Assembly (NCBI GenBank): GCA_025458675.1
Contig: JALORY010000016.1
Location: forward strand, 1-53,273
From: Gammaproteobacteria bacterium
Lineage (GTDB): Bacteria; Pseudomonadota; Gammaproteobacteria; Chromatiales; Chromatiaceae
Direction of reading: 5' to 3'
DNA length: 53,273 bases
Position 1 is the stretch's first letter, and each line of letters begins with the position of its first letter. Of the stretch, positions 1 to 8,603 are shown piece after piece. The position numbers and the translations under genes are program-made. A model generated the notes under the pieces. The model did no database searches. It saw nothing but the letters and a program-made list of their open reading frames with translations, and was not told the origin of the DNA.

Positions 1-1
1 G

Positions 2-844
2 GCAGCGCTCCCCGTGCGCCGCACGGTGCTGATTGCGGTCACAGCGTTCGTGATCGTCGCGCTCGCCGCTGCAATCGCCCTGCGCGCCTACCAGTGGTCG
101 GGCTTCGGCCGGATGATCACCGCCGAGGTGGAGCACCACCCGGACTCGCTGCGCGCCAACTTCCAATACGGCCAACTCCTGATGGCGCAGCTGGACAAAC
201 CAGCCTTGCGGGACGAGGCGGCCCGGCTCGCGAAGGAGCATTTCGCGCGGGTCGCGCGGCTCGATCCGGACAATGCCGACGCGCTCTTCGGCCTCGTGGT
301 GCTCGAGCTCACGCTCGACCGCACCCCGCCGGGCCCGCTGGTGGAGGCCCTCGTCGCGCGGCTCCGGCAGATCCCCTTCAACCCGCTCAACATCAACTCC
401 GGGCAGTTCGCCTTCCTCGTGGAGTGGCACGACGGCGACAGCCCGCGGGCGCGGCTGTCGAAGGAGCAGATGCTGGCGATCTTCGACGCCGCCCTCGCGA
501 ACCCGACGATTCCCTCGGTCGCACAGGCGAGCGTCTACCACGCCCTGCGCGCCTACCACCATCGCGTGCTCGGGGACGCCGAGGCCGCACTGCGCTACGC
601 TGAGCTCGCCGTACAGGCGGCGCCGTCGGAGTGGGAGATGCAGGACCGGAGGATACGACTGCTCGCGACGCTGGGCCGGTTCGACGAGGCCGAGCAGGCG
701 CTGCGGGAGGCGGTGGTCAGCGATACCGCCGGGGTGAGAGGCGCGCGTGCCGAGCGACTCGCCGCCGTGATCGAGCGGGCCCGCCGCGGCGAGCCCGTAC
801 CCGCCGCTCCACGTGACGAGACCGCGAATGGCGCCGCCCGGTGA
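2..844 (+). CDS. TPR-like membrane protein, C-terminal part (5' end cut by window)
   Basis: The frame is open to the first base of the window, so the GTG at 14 need not be the true start. From that GTG there are 276 residues: one hydrophobic segment (about 4-25), then a soluble alpha-helical region with TPR-like helix pairs (about 40-120 and 170-245) containing alternating small/aromatic residues and 'LDPDNADALFGL'-type turns. A last membrane helix followed by a short Trp-containing linker and TPRs is the usual end of multi-spanning membrane proteins with a C-terminal TPR domain, such as O-antigen-ligase-like or PMT/TMTC-like proteins, so this is probably the tail of a larger protein. It overlaps the following glycosyltransferase gene, which suggests co-translation and a role in surface glycan or glycoprotein work. 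The function is inference only. Confidence 0.6.
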   Translation, partial: AALPVRRTVLIAVTAFVIVALAAAIALRAYQWSGFGRMITAEVEHHPDSLRANFQYGQLLMAQLDKPALRDEAARLAKEHFARVARLDPDNADALFGLVVLELTLDRTPPGPLVEALVARLRQIPFNPLNINSGQFAFLVEWHDGDSPRARLSKEQMLAIFDAALANPTIPSVAQASVYHALRAYHHRVLGDAEAALRYAELAVQAAPSEWEMQDRRIRLLATLGRFDEAEQALREAVVSDTAGVRGARAERLAAVIERARRGEPVPAAPRDETANGAAR

Positions 845-1697
845 GCTCAGCATCGTCATTCCGGCCCGCAACGAGGCGGCGGCGCTCCGGTCGCTGCTCC
901 CGGAGCTGCGGCAGCGGTTCCCGCAGGCGGAGATCCTCCTGGTCGACGACGCGTCGGAAGACGAGACGCCCGCGCTCGGGCGCGAGCACGGGTGCCGGGT
1001 GATCTCTCACCCCTATCGCATCGGCAACGGCGCCGCGGTGAAGACGGGACTGCGCGCCGCGACCGGCGCCGTCACCGCCCTGATGGACGGCGACGGCCAG
1101 CACCGGCCGGAGGACCTCGAGCGCCTGCTGGATCGTTTCGGTGCCGGCGGCTTCGACATGGTGGTCGGCGCGCGCTCGATGGAAGGCCACGCGAGCCACC
1201 GCCGCTGGGCGGCGAACGGCGTGTTCAACCGCCTCGCGAGCTGGATGACCAATCAGCGGGTCCTGGATCTGACCAGCGGGCTCCGGGTGGCGCGCACAGA
1301 TCGGCTGCGGGAGTTCCTCTGCCTGATGCCGAACGGTTTCTCCTACCCGACCACGATCACGATGTCGTTCTTCCGGTCCGGGTACTCGGTCGATTACCTG
1401 CCGGTGGAGGTGCAGGAGCGTGCCGGCGAGAGCCACATCCGGCCGCTGCGCGACGGGGTGCGGTTCCTGCTCATCATCTTCCGGATCGGCACGCTCTACT
1501 CGCCGCTGAAGCTGTTCCTGCCGGTCAGCCTCGTGCTGTTCGCGCTGGCCACCGCGGTCTACGCGTACACGTACGCCAGCGAGGGCCGCTTCACGAACAT
1601 GAGCGCCCTGCTCTATTCGACGTCGCTGCTGACGTTCCTCATCGGGCTGGTGTCCGAGCAGATCACCAACCTGGTGTTCCAGATCCGCGGCAGGTGA
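828..1697 (+). CDS. GT2-family glycosyltransferase with two C-terminal membrane helices
   Basis: A GT-A fold glycosyltransferase of the dolichyl-phosphate-mannose-synthase/ArnC-like type, which transfers a sugar from a nucleotide donor to a polyprenyl phosphate or lipid acceptor at the inner membrane. The N-terminus has the family start 'LSIVIPARNEAAAL', then 'LLVDDASED', and the DxD-like metal/nucleotide motif 'MDGDGQH' at about 87-92. The C-terminal 60 residues hold two hydrophobic segments, as in polyprenyl-phosphate glycosyltransferases. I use the ATG at 828 (289 aa). A GTG at 813 in the same frame would add five residues, and neither has a good Shine-Dalgarno. The start lies inside the upstream TPR gene, so the two are probably one transcript. 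The exact donor and acceptor are not visible. Confidence 0.85.
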   Translation: MAPPGELSIVIPARNEAAALRSLLPELRQRFPQAEILLVDDASEDETPALGREHGCRVISHPYRIGNGAAVKTGLRAATGAVTALMDGDGQHRPEDLERLLDRFGAGGFDMVVGARSMEGHASHRRWAANGVFNRLASWMTNQRVLDLTSGLRVARTDRLREFLCLMPNGFSYPTTITMSFFRSGYSVDYLPVEVQERAGESHIRPLRDGVRFLLIIFRIGTLYSPLKLFLPVSLVLFALATAVYAYTYASEGRFTNMSALLYSTSLLTFLIGLVSEQITNLVFQIRGR

Positions 1698-1712
1698 CCG
1701 CGCCGGCCGGAC

Positions 1713-3038
1713 CTACTCCTTCAGCAGGGAGTTGATCAGCGCGAGATCCTCGCGCGTCACGTTGCCGGCGGCCTGCTTCAAGGCGATCCCGGCGACGAGG
1801 TAGGTGTAGCGCGCGAGCGCATAGTCGCGGCGCGCGACGTAGAGATCGCGCTGGAAGTTGAGCACGTCCACCAGCGTGCGGGTGCCGACCTCGTACCCGG
1901 CCTGCGTGGCCTCGAGAGCGCTCTGCGCGGACACTGTGGTCGCCTTCAGGGCCTTGACCTGGCTGATGCTGAGCACCACGCCGCGGTAGGCGTCGCGGAC
2001 GTTCTTGTCGATGCTGCGGCGCACCCCGTCCAACGCGTCCTGCTTCGCACGGTACTGATAGCTCGCCTGCCGCGTGCCGGCGCTCGTGGCGCCGCCCTGG
2101 AAGATCGGGACGGTGAGCTGCAGGCCGATCGCGCCCCGGTCGACGTCCGACAGCGACTCGCTGCCCACCGGCCCGAGGTCGGGCAGGCCGGTGAAACGAT
2201 TCATCTGATAGGACGCGACGGCGTCCAGCGACGGGTAATAGCCTGACCGCTGGACCTCGATCTCCTGCTTCGCGGCGTCGGCAGCCTGCATCGCCGCCTG
2301 GATCGCCGGGTTGTTCTGCTGCGCGGCCTCGCTCCAGTGGGCCTCGTCGGCCGGGGACGGCGGCTGCAACGGGATCTCCGGCTTCAGCCGGGCGATCGTC
2401 TTCGGGCGGTCGCCGATGATCTGGCGCAACGCCTCCCACGACTGTTCGAGGGCGTTCTGGGCACGGATCTCCTCCGCCAGCGACTGGTCGTAGCGCGCCT
2501 GCGCCTCGTGCACGGAGGTGATGGCATCGAGGCCCACCTCGAAGCGCTGCTTGGCCTGCTCGAGCTGTCGCGCGATCGCGGAACGATTCGACTTCGCCGC
2601 CTCGAGCGTGTCCTGGCCGCCGAGCACGTCGAAATACGCCCGCGACACCCGCACGATGAGGTCCTGCTCCTCCGCGGTCAGCTGGGCATCCGCCTGGGCC
2701 GCCACGTTCTTCGACTGATCGAGCTTGAAGAGCCGGTCGCGACGGTAGATCGGCTGGGTGACGCTCGCGGCGGCCGACGGGTTGTTGTACTCGAGCGTGG
2801 TGCCGGTCTGCTTGCGCTCCAGCCGGTTACGGGCGACCGACCCGGTGACAGCGACGTTGGGCAGCAGTTGCGAGCGCGCCAGCGGCACGGACTCCTGGGC
2901 CGCGTCGCGCGTCGCGCGCGCCTCGCGGACCCGGGCGTCGTTCTCGGCGGCGAGGCCGTACACCTTCAGCAGATCGTCGCCGAGCGTCGGGCCGCTGGCG
3001 GCCAGGGCGACGGCAAGAGCAAGCAAGGCTTTCTTCAT
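1713..3038 (-). CDS. tolC: TolC-family outer membrane efflux protein
   Basis: Outer-membrane channel of type I secretion and RND/ABC efflux systems; trimeric, it spans the outer membrane and periplasm. The 441-residue length fits the family (E. coli TolC is 493 as precursor). A signal peptide occupies about 1-22 (MKKALLALAVALAASGP). Two repeated outer-membrane-efflux units are visible, with the family-typical 'RAYFDVL' in the first half, 'QLTVPIFQGG' in the second and 'VGTRTLVDVLNFQRDLY' near the end. I chose the ATG at 3038 because GAGGA sits 7 nt upstream; the TTG at 3044 is too close to it. It is convergent with the glycosyltransferase gene and divergent from the ABC exporter, a plausible partner, though no membrane-fusion protein is encoded nearby. 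Confidence 0.9.
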   Translation of the reverse strand: MKKALLALAVALAASGPTLGDDLLKVYGLAAENDARVREARATRDAAQESVPLARSQLLPNVAVTGSVARNRLERKQTGTTLEYNNPSAAASVTQPIYRRDRLFKLDQSKNVAAQADAQLTAEEQDLIVRVSRAYFDVLGGQDTLEAAKSNRSAIARQLEQAKQRFEVGLDAITSVHEAQARYDQSLAEEIRAQNALEQSWEALRQIIGDRPKTIARLKPEIPLQPPSPADEAHWSEAAQQNNPAIQAAMQAADAAKQEIEVQRSGYYPSLDAVASYQMNRFTGLPDLGPVGSESLSDVDRGAIGLQLTVPIFQGGATSAGTRQASYQYRAKQDALDGVRRSIDKNVRDAYRGVVLSISQVKALKATTVSAQSALEATQAGYEVGTRTLVDVLNFQRDLYVARRDYALARYTYLVAGIALKQAAGNVTREDLALINSLLKE

Positions 3039-3064
3039 GCGCAAGTCCTCAGACCACGCTATAG

Positions 3065-3093
3065 ATTCTTAGCCTATGTGAATGCTTTTTCAA
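3065..3093 (-). promoter_or_regulatory. Predicted sigma-70 promoter for tolC
   Basis: On the minus strand TTGAAA (3093-3088, 5/6 to TTGACA) is followed after exactly 17 nt by AAGAAT (3070-3065, 4/6 to TATAAT). The site lies in an AT-rich pocket unusual for this window and about 27 nt upstream of the tolC ATG, so the leader would be short. It is a pattern match only. Confidence 0.4.
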
Positions 3094-3224
3094 GCAGTTT
3101 TTCTCCATCGGCACCTCCCCAGGTGTCCCGGGGCGGCTTCGCGCCCCAGGGAGCGAGGCCGTCGCGGGGCGACGCGCCGACGGGCGCGGGATACCAGCCG
3201 CCGGGGACCTGGCGAGCAGGTACC

Positions 3225-5072
3225 ATGACGTCACGCGCGAGCCCCGAACCCGGCCCCCCGATGATCGAGACGCCAGCCGCCGACGCACCGTCCCCCGGCC
3301 CCTACACCTGGCAGGATCTGACCCGCATGGTGCTCGCGCACCGGCGCGAGCTCGCCGTGGCAAACGTGGTCGCCGTGCTCGGTGCCGTCGCGGCCGTCCC
3401 GGTACCGTTGCTGATCCCTCTGCTGGTCGACGAGGTGCTGCTGCACCAGCCCGGCGCGGCAATCGCTTGGATGGACCGCCTCTTCCCGGAGAGCTGGCAC
3501 GGACCGGCCCTCTATCTCCTCGCGGTGCTCGCCCTGACCCTGGTCCTGCGCCTCCTCAATCTCGTGTTCGGTGTCTGGCAGACGCGGGAGTTCACCGCGA
3601 TCTCCAAGGACGTCGTGTTCCGCCTCCGCCGGGGGCTGCTGCTCCGGCTGGAGCGGGTCTCGATGGCCGAGTACGAGACGCTCGGGAGCGGCACCGTGGC
3701 ATCCCACCTCGTCACCGACCTCGACGCCATCGACCAGTTCGTCAGCATCACGACGAGCAAGCTGCTCGTCGCGGTCCTGAGCATCGCGGGGACGGCGGTG
3801 GTGCTGCTGTGGATGAACTGGCAGCTCGCCCTGTTCATCCTGCTGCTGAACCCCGTGGTCATCTACGTGACGACGGTGTTCGGACGCAAGGTCAAGCAGC
3901 TCAAGCGTGACGAGAACCGGGCCTACCAGGCGTTCCAGGAGGCGCTCACGGAGACCCTCGAGGCCATCCAGCAGGTCCGCGCCGCCAACCGCGAGCGCCA
4001 CTACGTGCGCCGGCTCGTCGATCGCGCGGGCGAGATCAGGCACCACTCCGGCGCGTTCGCTTGGCGGAGCGACGCCGCGAACCGGCTGTCCTTCGTGGTG
4101 TTCCTCTTCGGCTTCGACATCTTCCGCACGCTGAGCTTCTTCATGGTCCTGTACTCGGACCTGACGATCGGCGAGATGCTCGCAGTCTTCGCCTACCTGT
4201 GGTTCATGATGGGGCCGGTGCAGGAGATCCTGAACGTCCAGTACGCCTATCACGGCGCCCAGGCGGCGCTCGGACGCATCAACCGGCTGCTCGACGTCGG
4301 CCTCGAGCCGCGCTACCCGCACCTGCGGGACCCGTTCGCCGGCCGGCGCACCGTGGCGATCCGGCTCGACGACGTGTGCTTTGCTTACGGCGACGGGCCG
4401 CTGGTGCTCGATCACGTCTCGCTCGAGATCGCGGCAGGGGAGAAGGTGGCGATCGTGGGCGCGAGCGGCGGCGGCAAGACGACGCTGGTCCAGATCCTGC
4501 TCGGCCTCTACACCCCGGCTTCGGGACAGGTCTACTTCGACGGCGTGCCGGTGACCGAGATCGGCCTCGACGTCGTCCGCGACAACGTCGCGACCGTGCT
4601 GCAGCACCCGGCCCTCTTCAACGACACGGTGCGGATGAACCTCACCCTGGGACACCCCGCCGACGACGACGCGCTCTGGCGGGCCCTCGCGATCGCCCAG
4701 CTGGACGACACCGTGCGCGAGCTGGCCCACGGGCTCGACACCCTGCTCGGCCGGGACGGCGTGCGCCTGTCGGGCGGACAGCGCCAGCGCCTCGCCGTCG
4801 CGCGCCTCGTGCTCGGCGACCCGCGCGTCGTGATCCTCGACGAGGCCACCTCCGCGCTCGACGCGACCACGGAGGCCCGGCTGCACGACGCCCTGCACGC
4901 CTTCCTCGCCGGCCGCACCACGCTGATCGTCGCGCACCGGCTCAGCGCGGTGCGCCAGGCCGACCGGGCGCTGGTGTTCGAGAGCGGGCGCGTCGTCGAG
5001 CAGGGCGCGCACGACGACCTCATCCGTGGGGACGGGCTCTACGCGCGGCTGTACGCGAGGCAGGCGCGTTGA
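3225..5072 (+). CDS. ABC exporter, fused permease-ATPase (MsbA-like half transporter)
   Basis: A 615-residue half-transporter that works as a homodimer in the inner membrane, with a six-helix transmembrane domain (about 35-335) and a C-terminal ATPase. Visible motifs: Walker A 'GASGGGKTT' at about 411-419, Q-loop region 'VLQHPALFNDTV', signature 'LSGGQRQR' at about 514, Walker B 'VVILDEATSALD' at about 535, and the H-loop 'IVAHRLS' at about 567. There is no N-terminal peptidase C39 domain, so it is not an obvious bacteriocin exporter. The ATG at 3225 precedes a Pro-rich tail; an ATG at 3261 is an alternative. Its TGA overlaps the TTG start of the following hydrolase. The neighbours (TolC, glycosyltransferase) hint at lipid or glycan export; the substrate is unknown. 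Confidence 0.88.
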   Translation: MTSRASPEPGPPMIETPAADAPSPGPYTWQDLTRMVLAHRRELAVANVVAVLGAVAAVPVPLLIPLLVDEVLLHQPGAAIAWMDRLFPESWHGPALYLLAVLALTLVLRLLNLVFGVWQTREFTAISKDVVFRLRRGLLLRLERVSMAEYETLGSGTVASHLVTDLDAIDQFVSITTSKLLVAVLSIAGTAVVLLWMNWQLALFILLLNPVVIYVTTVFGRKVKQLKRDENRAYQAFQEALTETLEAIQQVRAANRERHYVRRLVDRAGEIRHHSGAFAWRSDAANRLSFVVFLFGFDIFRTLSFFMVLYSDLTIGEMLAVFAYLWFMMGPVQEILNVQYAYHGAQAALGRINRLLDVGLEPRYPHLRDPFAGRRTVAIRLDDVCFAYGDGPLVLDHVSLEIAAGEKVAIVGASGGGKTTLVQILLGLYTPASGQVYFDGVPVTEIGLDVVRDNVATVLQHPALFNDTVRMNLTLGHPADDDALWRALAIAQLDDTVRELAHGLDTLLGRDGVRLSGGQRQRLAVARLVLGDPRVVILDEATSALDATTEARLHDALHAFLAGRTTLIVAHRLSAVRQADRALVFESGRVVEQGAHDDLIRGDGLYARLYARQAR

Positions 5073-6022
5073 CCGGGCCCTTCCGAGCGCCGTGGTGGTG
5101 CCGCGGACCGCACTGCCAGACGCTCTATCCGCACGTTTTCCGCCGCCGCCCTGCGCTGCAGCTCGAACGCGAGCGCCTCGAGCTGCCGGACGGCGATTTC
5201 CTCGACCTCGCCTGGAGCGGACGCGAGAACGGGCCGGTGGTCGTGATCCTGCACGGGCTCGAGGGCTCGCTGCGCTCCCACTACGCGGCGGGGCTGGTGT
5301 CGGCGCTCGCGCACCGCGGCTACCGGACGGCGTTCCTGCACTTCCGCAACACGACCGAGCCGAACCGGCTGCCGCGCAGCTATCACTCCGGCGAAACCGG
5401 CGACCTCGCGCACCTGATCCGGCACGTCGCCGCGCGGACGGGTCGCCCGCCCTTCGCCGCCGTGGGCTACTCGCTCGGCGGCAACGTGCTGCTCAAGTGG
5501 CTCGGCGAGAGCGGCGAGTCGGCACCCCTCGCCACGGCGGCGGCGGTCTCGGTGCCCTTCGACCTCGGCGAGGCTGCCGACCGGATGGAGCGCGGCATCT
5601 CACGGCTCTACCAGTGGCGCCTGGTCGCCTCGCTCCGCGGGAGCTATCGGCGCAAGTTCTCGCGCATCCCCTCGCCGCTCGCCGTGGACCTGCGCCGCCT
5701 GCGCACCTTCCGCCAGTTCGACGACCAGGTGACGGCGCCGCTGCACGGGTTCGCGGGGGTCGACGACTACTATCGGCGCTCGAGCAGCCGACCGTTCCTC
5801 GCCCGCATCCGCGTGCCCACGCTGATCGTCCACGCCCGCGACGACCCGTTCATGTGGCCGCACACCGCGCCGCTGCCCGAGCAGCTCTCGCCGAGCGTGC
5901 GACTGGAGATCTCCGACCACGGCGGACACGTGGGGTTCGTCGCCGGCCCGTGGCCATGGCGGCCGCGCTGGTGGCTGGAGGAACGGATCGTCGCCCACCT
6001 GGACGGGCATCGCTTCCTATAG
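5069..6022 (+). CDS. YheT-family alpha/beta hydrolase
   Basis: A 317-residue alpha/beta hydrolase closely resembling E. coli YheT (UPF0017/AB-hydrolase-1 type), a predicted esterase or lipase of unknown substrate. Shared landmarks are 'HCQTLYPHVFRR' at the N-terminus, 'LELPDGDFLDLAW', 'LHGLEGS', the nucleophile elbow 'GYSLGG' (Ser about 135), 'HARDDPFM' (Asp about 258) and 'HGGHVGF' (His about 287), which together give a complete triad. The only workable start is TTG at 5069, since no in-frame ATG or GTG occurs before the conserved N-terminal motif. That TTG overlaps the stop of the ABC gene as TTGA, implying translational coupling. Confidence 0.85.
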   Translation: MTGPFRAPWWCRGPHCQTLYPHVFRRRPALQLERERLELPDGDFLDLAWSGRENGPVVVILHGLEGSLRSHYAAGLVSALAHRGYRTAFLHFRNTTEPNRLPRSYHSGETGDLAHLIRHVAARTGRPPFAAVGYSLGGNVLLKWLGESGESAPLATAAAVSVPFDLGEAADRMERGISRLYQWRLVASLRGSYRRKFSRIPSPLAVDLRRLRTFRQFDDQVTAPLHGFAGVDDYYRRSSSRPFLARIRVPTLIVHARDDPFMWPHTAPLPEQLSPSVRLEISDHGGHVGFVAGPWPWRPRWWLEERIVAHLDGHRFL

Positions 6023-6179
6023 GTGTCACGGCGGCGGCCGCGTTGCTGATTTTCGGTGGCCGGGCGCGGCGTGCCCGCGAGCAGCGGCCAGGGACGTCCG
6101 CGGTAGCCAGTGGAGTCCGTATGAGCCGTCGGGCGGCGAGCCGGCACCGGCGCAGGTCCCGCCGATCGACAAACGGCCG

Positions 6180-6914
6180 TCAGACCGGCTGGATCAGCCG
6201 CTTCATCTCGCGCACGGCCGCGTCGAGGCCGACGAAGAGCGCGCGCGCGACGATCGAGTGACCGATGTTGAGCTCGCGCACGCCGTCGATCCCGGCAATG
6301 GCGTGCACGTTGTGGTAGTCGAGCCCATGGCCCGCGTTGACCTGCAGACCGAGGCCCACGCCGAGCCTGACCGCGTCGCGGATGCGGTCGAGCTCGCGCG
6401 CGCGGGCCGCGGTGGACCGCGCGCCGGCGTAGTGCCCGGTGTGGATCTCGATCACCGGGGCCCCCGCCGCTGCCGCCGCCTCGATCTGGCGAGGCTCCGC
6501 GTCGATGAAGAGCGAAACGCGTATGCCGGCCTCGGCGAGCGCGGCGCAGTAGTCCTTCAGGTCCTCGACGCCGGCGGCGACGTCGAGGCCGCCCTCGGTC
6601 GTGAGCTCCTCGCGCCGCTCCGGCACGAGACAGCAGTCCGCGGGCCGCAGTTCGCAGGCGATGGCGAGCATCTCGGCCGTGGCCGCCATCTCGAGGTTCA
6701 TCCGGGTCTGCAGACAGCCGGCCAGCAGCCGGACGTCGCGATCCTGGACGTGCCGCCGGTCCTCGCGCAGATGCAGCGTGATCGCGTCGGCCCCGGCCTG
6801 CTCCGCCGCGAGCGCCGCCTGCAGCGGCTCCGGATAGCGCGTGCCGCGCGCCTGCCGCAGCGTGGCGACGTGATCGATGTTGACGCCAAGCAGGCGTTCG
6901 TAGGTTCTGCTCAT
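6180..6914 (-). CDS. pdxJ: Pyridoxine 5'-phosphate synthase PdxJ
   Basis: Condenses 3-amino-2-oxopropyl phosphate with 1-deoxy-D-xylulose 5-phosphate to make pyridoxine 5'-phosphate, the last ring-forming step of the DXP-dependent vitamin B6 pathway. The 244-residue TIM barrel matches the family along its whole length: '[17 protein letters not shown]' at the start, '[15 protein letters not shown]', 'TRMNLEMA', 'TEGGLDV', 'SLFIDAEP', 'IEIHTGHYA' and '[11 protein letters not shown]' near the end. It is the last gene of the lepA-lepB-DUF4845-rnc-era-recO-pdxJ series. In many gammaproteobacteria acpS follows directly; here a short gap and the convergent yheT-like gene follow instead. Confidence 0.97.
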   Translation of the reverse strand: MSRTYERLLGVNIDHVATLRQARGTRYPEPLQAALAAEQAGADAITLHLREDRRHVQDRDVRLLAGCLQTRMNLEMAATAEMLAIACELRPADCCLVPERREELTTEGGLDVAAGVEDLKDYCAALAEAGIRVSLFIDAEPRQIEAAAAAGAPVIEIHTGHYAGARSTAARARELDRIRDAVRLGVGLGLQVNAGHGLDYHNVHAIAGIDGVRELNIGHSIVARALFVGLDAAVREMKRLIQPV

Positions 6915-6991
6915 CGTGCTCTCGGCGCCCGTGCGGCGCGATTCCCTGCGGCTTCTCGAGTCCCGGATCGCCGCCGCGAAAGATAGCGCCC

Positions 6992-7693
6992 TCAGGCGCG
7001 CACGAACAGCTCCCGGCTCTTGAGCGGTCGCCCGCCGAGATAGTGATCGAGCACGCGGCGCAGCAGCCGGCGCGCCTCGCGCCGCTCGTCGCCGACGGGC
7101 GCGGAACCGCTGGCGAGCTTGAGCAGCGTCGCGCCCGAGAGCTCGCCGCCCGCGACGGGCACCGGCCCGCGCTCGATGACGAAGTCGTAGCGGGCCGCGG
7201 CGTCGATCGGCGCCCCGCCCTCCGCCTCGCGGTCGAGCAGCAGCGCGTAGCCGAGCTCGGCGAGCAGCGCGACCTCGAAGCAGCGCAGCGCCGGCTCCGG
7301 GTCATCGTCCCGCGCCAGCCGCGCGAGCGTCGCCGCGTAGGCGCCGAACAGGGCCGGGTGCGGCTCCTCGCGCGGCAGCAGGTGGACCATCAGCTCGTTG
7401 ACGTAGAAGCCGCAGTACAGCCGCTCGCCAGCCAGGGGGACCGGCGGCCCCTCGGCCTCGTAACGTCCGAGCGTGCGCACCTCGCCCCGGCCCGAGCGGC
7501 TGACCAGCAGCGGCACGAAGGGCTGGAGCAGCGAGGCCCCGAAGGCCCGGCCCGCGGTGGCGCCCTTGGCGAGCAGCGGCAGCCGGCCGGCGTCGAGCAC
7601 GAAGGCTTCGAGCAGCAGGCTGGTGTTGCTGTACGGGCGGCGGTGCAGCACGAAGGCGGGCTGCAGCAGCGAACGGGGGTCCTCTGCCGACAT
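6992..7693 (-). CDS. recO: DNA repair protein RecO
   Basis: Recombination mediator of the RecFOR pathway; it binds SSB-coated single-stranded DNA and helps load RecA. The 233-residue length fits (E. coli 242). An N-terminal OB-fold is seen in '[21 protein letters not shown]', followed by 'LPLLAKGA', 'LLQPFVPLL' and the helical C-terminal domain with '[21 protein letters not shown]', all typical of RecO. The ATG is 4 nt from the end of era, so the two are co-transcribed. About 75 nt separates it from pdxJ. Confidence 0.92.
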   Translation of the reverse strand: MSAEDPRSLLQPAFVLHRRPYSNTSLLLEAFVLDAGRLPLLAKGATAGRAFGASLLQPFVPLLVSRSGRGEVRTLGRYEAEGPPVPLAGERLYCGFYVNELMVHLLPREEPHPALFGAYAATLARLARDDDPEPALRCFEVALLAELGYALLLDREAEGGAPIDAAARYDFVIERGPVPVAGGELSGATLLKLASGSAPVGDERREARRLLRRVLDHYLGGRPLKSRELFVRA

Positions 7694-7697
7694 GCGC

Positions 7698-8603
7698 TCA
7701 GCCGGTGTAGCCGAGTCCCGCGAGCGCCGACTCGTCGCTGGACCAGCTCGACTTCACCTTGACCCACACCTGAAGGAACACCCGCGTGCCGAAGGCCTTC
7801 TCCATCTCGAGACGGGCGCGCGTGGCTGCCGCCTTTAGCGCGGCCCCGCCCTCGCCGATCAGGATCTGCTTGTGCGCGGCCTTCTCCACCCAGACCAGCG
7901 CTGCAATGCGGTAGAGGCCGGGAAGTTCCTCGAAGCGCTCGATCTCGACCGTCAGCGCGTAGGGGATCTCCTGGTGATAGCGGCGCGTGAGCTGCTCCCG
8001 GACGAGCTCGGCGGCCAGGAACCGCTCCGAGCGGTCGGTGACCTGGTCCTCGGGATACAGGGCCTCGCCCGCGGGCAGCGCCGCCAGCACCACGCGCTCG
8101 AGCTCGGGCAGGTTGTGCCCGCTGCGCGCCGCGACGGGCACGATCGCCAGGAAGTCATGCCGCGTCGCGAGCCGCTCGAGATACGGCAAGAGCGCCGTCC
8201 TGTCGGCGACCCGGTCCACCTTGTTGACCACGGCGATCGTCGGCGTGCCCGCGGCCTCGAGGGCGTCGAGGGCCGCCTCGTCCTCCTCGGTCCAGGCGAG
8301 GGCCTGCACCACGTAGAGCGCCACGTGGACGTCGCCGAGCATCGCCCGCGCGGCCCGATTGAGGTAGCGGTTGAGCGCCGACTCGCCGCGACGGTGTATC
8401 CCGGGCGTGTCGACGTACACGACCTGCCCCGCTGGCGTCGTGTGGATGCCCAGGATCGCGTGGCGGGTGGTCTGCGGTTTGTGCGACGTGATCGCGACCT
8501 TCTGACCGACCAGGCGATTGAGCAGCGTGGATTTGCCCACGTTGGGCCGGCCCACGATGGCCGCAAACCCGGCGCGGTAGAGGCCGGTGCCGTGCTCACT
8601 CAT
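7698..8603 (-). CDS. era: GTPase Era
   Basis: Essential GTPase that binds the 3' end of 16S rRNA and checks 30S subunit maturation. The protein has 301 residues (E. coli 301). The G1 motif is 'GRPNVGKST' (about 18-26), the switch II/G3 region 'VDTPGIH', and G4 'VVNKVD'. The C-terminal KH domain shows 'ILIGEGGAALKAAATRARLEME'-type sequence. Its start overlaps the end of rnc by 8 nt, the usual rnc-era arrangement in which RNase III can autoregulate the transcript. Confidence 0.97.
   Translation of the reverse strand: MSEHGTGLYRAGFAAIVGRPNVGKSTLLNRLVGQKVAITSHKPQTTRHAILGIHTTPAGQVVYVDTPGIHRRGESALNRYLNRAARAMLGDVHVALYVVQALAWTEEDEAALDALEAAGTPTIAVVNKVDRVADRTALLPYLERLATRHDFLAIVPVAARSGHNLPELERVVLAALPAGEALYPEDQVTDRSERFLAAELVREQLTRRYHQEIPYALTVEIERFEELPGLYRIAALVWVEKAAHKQILIGEGGAALKAAATRARLEMEKAFGTRVFLQVWVKVKSSWSSDESALAGLGYTG

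Noticed and set aside
2337-3224. The upstream extension of the ABC exporter frame to 2337
   Set aside because: It runs antisense through tolC; the first 296 codons have no transporter character. The start at 3225 fits the family.
3231-5012. A 593-codon frame antisense to the ABC exporter
   Set aside because: Shadow frame opposite a gene with intact ATPase motifs; Glu/Arg/His-rich without domains.
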